A DNA stretch of 10,155 nucleotides from Desulfobacterales bacterium (GTDB lineage: Bacteria > Desulfobacterota > DSM-4660 > Desulfatiglandales > B25-G16): assembly GCA_013375385.1 (NCBI GenBank), contig JABXJY010000036.1, positions 5,260-15,414 on the forward strand. The letters run 5' to 3'. The translations under genes were made by a program, and so were the position numbers. The stretch's first letter is position 1. Each line of letters opens with the position of its first letter. The notes below the pieces were generated by a model, which did not search any database, was not told where the DNA came from, and saw only the letters and a program-made list of their open reading frames with translations. This document shows, piece after piece, positions 6,196 to 10,155 of this stretch.

Positions 6196-6263
6196 TTAGG
6201 CCTTGAGAGGGTCTGAAGCTCGGGAATAGATGTCTTTGGTTTAGCTAATAGCCTATTTTTTAC

Positions 6264-6340
6264 TGGTGCGCCCAGCAGGATTCGAACCTGCGACCTACGG
6301 ATTCGTAGTCCGTTACTCTATCCGGCTGAGCTATGGGCGC
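6264..6340 (-). tRNA. tRNA-Arg (anticodon ACG)
   Basis: The minus strand folds as a full cloverleaf of 77 nt including an encoded CCA. The acceptor stem is GCGCCCA with TGGGCGC, the D-stem GCTC with GAGT, the anticodon stem ACGGA with TCCGT around the loop CTACGAA (anticodon ACG), and the T-arm GCAGG-TTCGAAT-CCTGC. The A at position 34 would be deaminated to inosine by TadA to read CGU, CGC and CGA codons, as is known for this bacterial tRNA. It lies 48 bp downstream of rfaE2 on the same strand, so it may be read through from that operon or have its own promoter. Its 3' end faces the gene-free interval. Confidence 0.97.
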
Positions 6341-6388
6341 CTGTACCAAAATTAACATCCTCTGTGTTAGAAAGGGAGATACCTTTGC

Positions 6389-6889
6389 TCAGCTATTTCT
6401 TGCGGAGTAAAGATCAGCAATCCTGCGAATGATACCTGAAGTTGAAATACCCGGGACAAGTGGTATTCGCCTGACCTCACCCCCTATCTTTTTTACTACT
6501 TCAGCACCTATGATATCCTCGTCGGCCCAGTCTGAACCTTTGACTAAGACCTGAGGTTGCAGATACTTGATTATAGCCAAGGGATCTTCCTCATCAAAGA
6601 CAACTACCCCATCAACAAAACAGAGAGCAGCAAGCAATTCTGCCCTTGCTCCCACAGGCATCAAGGGGCGATTTTTTCCCTTAATGCTCCTAACGGATCT
6701 GTCACTATTCAAGCCAATTATCAAATAATCTCCGCACTTCTTGGCTTCAGAAAGATAGCGGACATGACCTTGGTGAAGGATATCAAAACAGCCATTCGTA
6801 AAAACTACCTTTTTGCCTCCCCCCTTAACCCTTTCTACCGCCTCTTTCATTGCTGTTCGATTTTTTATCTTTGAGAGGTATTCTTCCAT
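6389..6889 (-). CDS. rfaE2: D-glycero-beta-D-manno-heptose 1-phosphate adenylyltransferase (RfaE domain II)
   Basis: This cytoplasmic enzyme joins heptose 1-phosphate to AMP from ATP, giving the ADP-heptose used to build the LPS inner core. The 166 residues match the C-terminal half of E. coli HldE. They include the nucleotidyltransferase signature VFTNGCFDILHQGHVRYL with HxGH at 39-42, GLNSDRSV (59-66), VKGSDW (116-121) and the closing STSGIIRRI (149-157). There is no kinase domain; the partner kinase RfaE1 must be encoded elsewhere. The ATG at 6887-6889 has AAAGG eight bases upstream and lies 25 bp inside the end of the J-like/HTH gene, so translation is probably coupled. It implies an outer membrane with heptose-containing LPS. 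Confidence 0.95.
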   Translation of the reverse strand: MEEYLSKIKNRTAMKEAVERVKGGGKKVVFTNGCFDILHQGHVRYLSEAKKCGDYLIIGLNSDRSVRSIKGKNRPLMPVGARAELLAALCFVDGVVVFDEEDPLAIIKYLQPQVLVKGSDWADEDIIGAEVVKKIGGEVRRIPLVPGISTSGIIRRIADLYSARNS

Positions 6890-7530
6890 TCAAAATACCT
6901 TTTGACATATCCATCTACCATTTGGCTCTGGTTGACATTTAGAATCTTAGCATAGGTCCTTAAGAATCCTTTCAAATACACAAGGGCGGGAAGTTCTTCG
7001 AAATGCTCTTCCTCAATATCCTCAAGTGTTTTCTTTGGTATATTTGTCTTTCGGTATATTTCGTCTAGGCTGATTTCTTTAGCTGTCCTAACCATTTTGA
7101 TCCTTCTGCCGGTTACAGAGGTTTCATCGTCGAACAGATGGAGGTTAGCATCAGACGGTTGGTTCTCATTCTCTGCCTTTTCTTCCCTTTGAATAAGACT
7201 CTCTACGCTCACCTCTCTCAGTTTGCCTTCGACGACATTTGAGCCTTCCAGGGATGGAAACCCGATTTCTTGAGGAGAGAGTTCTCCCTTTTCTATCAAA
7301 GAATGATTGTATTCTCGTCTAAGATGGCTGTTAGTCAGGGTCTTGTATGCATCAACCAAACGGGAAAGTATCCCTTCCCTTTCCTTTGGTGTAAGCAGTG
7401 AATAGGTAGCAATAGAATCAGTTGAGTATATGCTCATGGCCTGATCGTATGCAGATCGAACTTCCTCAAAGGAGGCCTTAGGGGAAATGCCAAGTAATTT
7501 GTAATAGTTACGCTCGGTTAGCCTCTCCAT
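6865..7530 (-). CDS. J-like domain protein with C-terminal RodZ-type helix-turn-helix
   Basis: Residues 8-79 resemble a DnaJ J-domain: NYYKLLGISPKASFEEVRSAYDQA at the start, and LVDAYKTLTNSHLRREYN as helices III-IV. The HPD tripeptide needed to stimulate DnaK ATPase is missing; the loop reads STDSIATYSLLTPKE (36-50). A polar, probably disordered linker (80-138) leads to an HTH_25-type domain like the cytoplasmic part of RodZ: RRIKMVRTAKEISLDEIYRKT, then the usual YLKGFLRTYAKIL (185-197). Unlike RodZ there is no transmembrane segment after it, and the protein ends at 221. The ATG at 7528-7530 has GGTGA four bases upstream. It lies 18 bp after the MinD-like gene and overlaps rfaE2, so a regulatory or adaptor role beside that ATPase is likely (inference). 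Domain calls are good; function is unknown. Confidence 0.85.
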   Translation of the reverse strand: MERLTERNYYKLLGISPKASFEEVRSAYDQAMSIYSTDSIATYSLLTPKEREGILSRLVDAYKTLTNSHLRREYNHSLIEKGELSPQEIGFPSLEGSNVVEGKLREVSVESLIQREEKAENENQPSDANLHLFDDETSVTGRRIKMVRTAKEISLDEIYRKTNIPKKTLEDIEEEHFEELPALVYLKGFLRTYAKILNVNQSQMVDGYVKRYFEWKNTSQR

Positions 7531-7548
7531 TAGTCACCACATATTTGC

Positions 7549-8520
7549 TCAAAAGACCTTTAATTCGGTAGAAAAGTCTAATCCTAATTGATACCTGGGT
7601 AATATCTTTTGACTAATCTCAGTAATCTCCTTAAATGCCTTACAGTGGGGAAAATAAGCCATTAGGGGTTTCTTCTGGAGCAAGCCTTTCCTGACATTGC
7701 TATCATAGCCGATATTTCCCAAGAAATCAATCGGGATGCCAAAATACTTCTTGGCTGCCATAGCCATCTTTTGACCTATGGCCCTGTCTCTTGTTGTCCT
7801 TGCCTGGTTAACAATCAATTTGATATCTAAGCTTGAGAGATAACTTGCTATGGTATCTCCAAGCCCTGGTTCGATCTTTTCTATAGCCTCCAGAAGATCA
7901 AAGACTGAGTAGAATTTATGTCCGCCCCTCTGCATCACTCCTTTGTCTATTAGGGATCTGACAACCTTTTGGCTGATCATCTTTCTTAGATAGCGAAAAA
8001 GGAGGCTCCTTGTAAAGCGGTATGTATTCTCAATGGATGTGGGCTCTGGTGATGTTATAAGGATACCGCAATGGGAAATCAAGAAAAAATCAAGGATATT
8101 AAAGGACGTACCGGGACCCAGATCTATCAAAATGTATCTATAGTCCAACTTCTTGATATTAGCCAGTATCTTTACCTTTTGTCCATAGGGTAGATTGGCT
8201 ATCCCTATTATATCTTGGGCGCCAGAAATGAGTTTAAGATTACTTATCCCTGTCTTGACTATGACGCGATCAAGACCTGATTTCTTCTTGGTAAGAAAAT
8301 CAGATAGGCCTATTCGTGGAGGCTCTAAGCCCAAAAAGGTGTGTAGATTAGCCGTTCCCAAATCAGCGTCTATCAGAAGGACCTCGTTCCCTCTGTTAGC
8401 CAAACAGATACCTATGCTTGCGGTAAGTAGACTCTTGCCGGTGCCTCCCTTCCCACCACCAATGGCTAGTATATGGTTGTCTACTGTTCTGCGTTTTATT
8501 ATTGACACTTCTTCAGCCAT
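7549..8520 (-). CDS. MinD/FlhG-like P-loop ATPase (MinD/ParA family)
   Basis: Numbered from the ATG at 8518-8520 (323 residues), the protein has a deviant Walker A motif GGKGGTGKS (22-30), the switch I region LLIDADLGTANLHTFLG (48-64), and Walker B YILIDLGPGTS (129-139). It then has SPEPTSIENTY (157-167) and the closing LGNIGYDSNVRKGLLQKKPLMAYFP, all as in the FlhG/YlxH branch rather than Soj-type ParA. A helical insert of about 60 residues (171-231) lies between the SPEPTS motif and the LIVNQAR strand. A TTG at 8547 would add nine residues but falls at the predicted transcription start, so the ATG is preferred. Such ATPases place cell-pole machines or count flagella and pili, but no such genes are in view. 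It is the first gene of an operon with the J-like/HTH protein and rfaE2. Confidence 0.88.
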   Translation of the reverse strand: MAEEVSIIKRRTVDNHILAIGGGKGGTGKSLLTASIGICLANRGNEVLLIDADLGTANLHTFLGLEPPRIGLSDFLTKKKSGLDRVIVKTGISNLKLISGAQDIIGIANLPYGQKVKILANIKKLDYRYILIDLGPGTSFNILDFFLISHCGILITSPEPTSIENTYRFTRSLLFRYLRKMISQKVVRSLIDKGVMQRGGHKFYSVFDLLEAIEKIEPGLGDTIASYLSSLDIKLIVNQARTTRDRAIGQKMAMAAKKYFGIPIDFLGNIGYDSNVRKGLLQKKPLMAYFPHCKAFKEITEISQKILPRYQLGLDFSTELKVF

Positions 8521-8539
8521 TGCCAACCACAGGGACCTG

Positions 8540-8580
8540 AGTTGCAAGTAAGATAACAGGTGATCATATCGATTGCAACT
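8540..8580. promoter_or_regulatory. Promoter of the MinD-like operon with flanking 8-bp inverted repeat
   Basis: On the minus strand TTGCAA (8573-8578) and TATCTT (8550-8555) are 17 bp apart and would start transcription near 8543, about 20 bases before the ATG. The promoter is framed by a perfect inverted repeat, AGTTGCAA (8540-8547) and TTGCAACT (8573-8580), spaced by 25 bp. A repressor binding the two arms could control the operon, possibly the HTH protein encoded in it, but that is a guess. Confidence 0.4.
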
Positions 8581-8627
8581 TTTTTCTGGATGTTCAATAC
8601 CTTATGTTATTTCTGGCACCCAATTTT

Positions 8628-9365
8628 TCAATCAACCAGGGTTCTGGCCAGTGTCAGGCAAATAATAACAGTCGCGCCTGATTTTTTCAGAGACCTGGCA
8701 CATTCGTTTAAGGTGTACCCGGTTGTAAAGACATCATCAACCAATAGTATCTTCCTACCCTTTATGATCTCAGGATATGTAACGGAAAAGGCATCTTTAA
8801 CGTTCTTTCTCCTTTCCTCTTTCCTCAGGCCTGTCTGTGCTCTTGTATGCCTTATTCTTATAAGGGATCGATAGTCTAGTTGGGTTCCAAGATCTGTAGC
8901 AACTACCTTGGCTAACAGAAGGCTCTGGCTGAAGCCCCTCTCCCTTAATCTTCGGGTATGGAGGGGCACAGGGACAGTTAGGAAGTCCTGGGGATTCGGT
9001 ACCAGTTCTTTGGCAAAGGATGACAATAAAGTGCCAAGGGAAGAAGTTAGCTGAGTTTCTGAGCTATATTTGAATCTTTGTATGGCTTCCATGAGGGGGC
9101 CTGAGTAGAGATAAGGGGCTCTGACAGAATCATACCAAGGCTTTTTGCGAAGACAGTTTTCACAGGGATGGTCTTGCCCTTTTGGGGTAGAGAAGGGGAG
9201 GCCACAGACAGTGCAAATCGGATGGGTTATGGGAGTTAGGGCACCTAAACAATCATCACACAAATGATGTGAGGAGGCACGATCTTCATCAGCAGATAAG
9301 AATCGACCGCAGATGTGACAGCGCGGAGGATATATAATGGCAATTAACTGGGAAAGCAAATTCAT
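8628..9365 (-). CDS. ComF-family phosphoribosyltransferase-like protein with zinc finger
   Basis: This 245-residue protein has four N-terminal CxxC pairs, CHIC, CDDC, CTVC and CENC, which probably form a double zinc finger. The phosphoribosyltransferase domain follows, with VPVPLHTRRLRERGFSQS, then RAQTGLRKEERRKNV, and the PRPP-binding loop ILLVDDVFTTGYT. The layout is that of ComFC/GntX proteins; ComFC is needed for handling incoming DNA in natural transformation, but homologues are widespread in bacteria not known to be competent, so competence is not implied. The ATG at 9363-9365 is preferred over the TTG just before it. No ribosome-binding site is seen, and a TATAAT lies only seven bases upstream. 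The gene stands alone between the groL terminator and the MinD-like operon. Confidence 0.93.
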   Translation of the reverse strand: MNLLSQLIAIIYPPRCHICGRFLSADEDRASSHHLCDDCLGALTPITHPICTVCGLPFSTPKGQDHPCENCLRKKPWYDSVRAPYLYSGPLMEAIQRFKYSSETQLTSSLGTLLSSFAKELVPNPQDFLTVPVPLHTRRLRERGFSQSLLLAKVVATDLGTQLDYRSLIRIRHTRAQTGLRKEERRKNVKDAFSVTYPEIIKGRKILLVDDVFTTGYTLNECARSLKKSGATVIICLTLARTLVD

Positions 9366-9372
9366 CAAGGTG

Positions 9373-9378
9373 ATTATA
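9373..9378 (-). promoter_or_regulatory. Consensus -10 element of comF-like gene
   Basis: The minus strand reads TATAAT, seven bases before the ATG of the comF-like gene. Transcription from it would start at or beside the ATG, giving a leaderless mRNA. The expected -35 region is AT-rich (TTTAAA-like), with no good match to TTGACA. It is placed directly after the groL terminator, where a new promoter is needed. Confidence 0.45.
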
Positions 9379-9401
9379 TACTATTTTGTCTTCATTTAAA
9401 T

Positions 9402-9434
9402 AAAAAAAGGCGACCACATAAAGATTGGTCGCCT
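9402..9434 (-). terminator. Rho-independent terminator of groL
   Basis: On the minus strand AGGCGACCA (9426-9434) and TGGTCGCCT (9408-9416) form a perfect 9-bp stem around a 9-nt loop, followed by a run of T (7 bases, 9402-9408, sharing the last stem base). It lies 36 bp after the groL stop codon. Confidence 0.93.
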
Positions 9435-9470
9435 CAAGATTAAAACAAGATCAACTGTCTGCGACAGTTA

Positions 9471-10155
9471 TTACATCATTCCACCCATATTACCGCCGTA
9501 TCCACCTCCAGGAGGCATCCCTGGCATTGGCTTCTCCTCTTTCGGCTTCTCAGCCACCATAGCCTCGGTCGTTAACATGAGGGCAGCGACCGAAGCGGCA
9601 TTCTGAAGGGCAAAGCGGGTAACCTTGGTCGGATCGATGATCCCGGACTTGACCAGGTCTTCATACTGGCCAGTCTCGGCATTGAGACCGAAGGCAGCCT
9701 TCTCTTCCTTGACCTTCTCGACCACGACCGATCCCTCCAGGCCGGCATTGTCGGCAATCTGACGGACCGGATCTTCCATAGCCCTCCTGACGATATTGAC
9801 CCCGAGCTGGTCATCTCCCTCCAGCTTTAACTTGGACAGGGCGTCAATGCACCGGATAAAGGCAATACCGCCTCCCGGAACGATCCCCTCCTCCACTGCT
9901 GCCCTGGTGGCATTGAGGGCATCCTCAACCCGGGCCTTCTTCTCCTTCATCTCCGTCTCCGTAGCCGCCCCCACATTGATCACCGCCACTCCTCCAATGA
10001 GTTTCGCCAGCCGCTCCTGAAGCTTTTCCCGATCATAATCACTGGTCGTCTCTTCGATTTGGACACGAATCTGCTTAACCCTTCCCTCCAGGGCCTCCTT
10101 CGTCCCAGCCCCATCAACAATAGTGGTATTGTCCTTGTCAATGTTAACCCGTTTG
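9471..10155 (-). CDS. groL: Chaperonin GroEL, C-terminal part (runs off the window)
   Basis: GroEL forms the double-ring ATP-driven folding chamber that works with GroES in the cytoplasm. The window holds the last 227 codons; the frame stays open to position 10155, so the gene is cut by the window edge and not broken. Recognisable are KRVNIDKDNTTIVDGAG, QIEETTSDYDREKLQERLAKL, GGVAVINVGAATETEMKEKK, the equatorial segment RVEDALNATRAAVEEGIVPGGG and TEAMVAEKP, ending in the typical Gly/Met tail PGGGYGGNMGGMM. Family length is about 545 residues, so roughly 320 are missing. Codons here are visibly richer in G and C than in neighbouring genes, which fits a highly expressed gene. A strong intrinsic terminator follows the stop. 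groES would be expected further upstream, outside the window. Confidence 0.98.
   Translation of the reverse strand, partial: KRVNIDKDNTTIVDGAGTKEALEGRVKQIRVQIEETTSDYDREKLQERLAKLIGGVAVINVGAATETEMKEKKARVEDALNATRAAVEEGIVPGGGIAFIRCIDALSKLKLEGDDQLGVNIVRRAMEDPVRQIADNAGLEGSVVVEKVKEEKAAFGLNAETGQYEDLVKSGIIDPTKVTRFALQNAASVAALMLTTEAMVAEKPKEEKPMPGMPPGGGYGGNMGGMM

Larger units (their letters stand above)
5781..6263. other. Gene-free interval between parS and tRNA-Arg
   Basis: No intact gene is supported in this 483 bp. The plus-strand frame from 5922 to 6182 has an irregular composition, no ribosome-binding site and no family resemblance. On the minus strand, short open stretches ending in stops appear in different frames, including one ending EEAQEFLAVEKEA before a TGA (about 5807-5893), DIPYYANSPW...EMGNLA before a TGA (about 6132-6192), and MAVTGEELTNGK directly after it. 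These look like remnants of decayed coding sequence or chance frames. I found no SRP RNA, tmRNA or other recognisable RNA gene. The interval carries the hairpin and the direct repeats listed separately. Confidence 0.6.

Noticed and set aside
6241..6263. Possible terminator beside the tRNA (AATAGCCTATTTTTT on the plus strand)
   Set aside because: The stem would be only about five AT-rich pairs around a one-base loop, and it points away from the tRNA transcript.
6264..6340. tRNA-Arg as an attachment site of an integrated element
   Set aside because: No repeat of the tRNA 3' end and no integrase gene is visible in the window, so only a remnant could be argued.
6557..6874. Plus-strand frame antisense to rfaE2
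   Set aside because: The opposite strand holds a complete, motif-rich RfaE2, and this frame has no motif or start signal.
8521..8547. TTG start adding nine residues to the MinD-like ATPase
   Set aside because: There is no ribosome-binding site, and it lies at the predicted transcription start; the ATG at 8518-8520 is more plausible.
9471..9989. Short or truncated GroEL starting at an internal methionine
   Set aside because: The reading frame continues with clear GroEL sequence to the window edge; the gene is cut by the window and not truncated.
1..10155. CRISPR arrays, riboswitches, insertion sequences, defence or phage genes
   Set aside because: No regularly spaced repeats, recognisable riboswitch cores, transposases or phage/defence proteins were seen on either strand.

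Overview
The window looks like the chromosome of a Gram-negative, probably anaerobic bacterium with moderate GC, most like Desulfobacterota/former Deltaproteobacteria or Nitrospirota in gene content. The pointers are a standalone heptose-1-phosphate adenylyltransferase (LPS core, so an outer membrane), a CooT-family nickel protein next to a DUF3842 protein (families I associate with anaerobes), the non-mevalonate enzyme IspH, and a paired J-like/HTH protein and MinD-like ATPase. This placement is an inference from gene content, not from a phylogenetic marker.

Layout. Positions 1-2721 (+ strand): the tail of an unidentified gene, an IspH-UbiA fusion of 576 aa, and a family 2 glycosyltransferase, packed as one operon. 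Positions 2733-3375 (- strand): cooT-like gene and DUF3842 gene, overlapping by 8 bp. A divergent promoter region with a 16-bp palindrome separates these from plsY (+ strand, to 4111), whose 3' end overlaps that of parB by 9 bp. Positions 4103-5780 (- strand): parB and parA overlapping by 14 bp, with a perfect 16-bp parS palindrome just upstream of parA. Positions 5781-6263: about 480 bp with no intact gene, carrying a long hairpin and a short imperfect direct repeat. Positions 6264-8520 (- strand): tRNA-Arg(ACG), rfaE2, a J-like/RodZ-type HTH protein, and a MinD/FlhG-like ATPase. Positions 8628-9365 (- strand): comF-type phosphoribosyltransferase gene with a promoter that suggests a leaderless start. 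Positions 9402-10155 (- strand): a strong intrinsic terminator and the C-terminal 227 codons of groL, which runs off the window.

How the genes work together. Three themes appear: envelope lipid and sugar synthesis (IspH-UbiA, glycosyltransferase, PlsY, RfaE2), chromosome segregation or cell positioning (ParA, ParB, parS, and a second MinD-like ATPase with its HTH partner), and general housekeeping (GroEL, tRNA-Arg, ComF). The most unusual items are the in-frame IspH-UbiA fusion and the J-like/HTH protein without an HPD motif paired with a MinD-like ATPase. I see no CRISPR array, intact insertion sequence, phage gene or obvious defence system.
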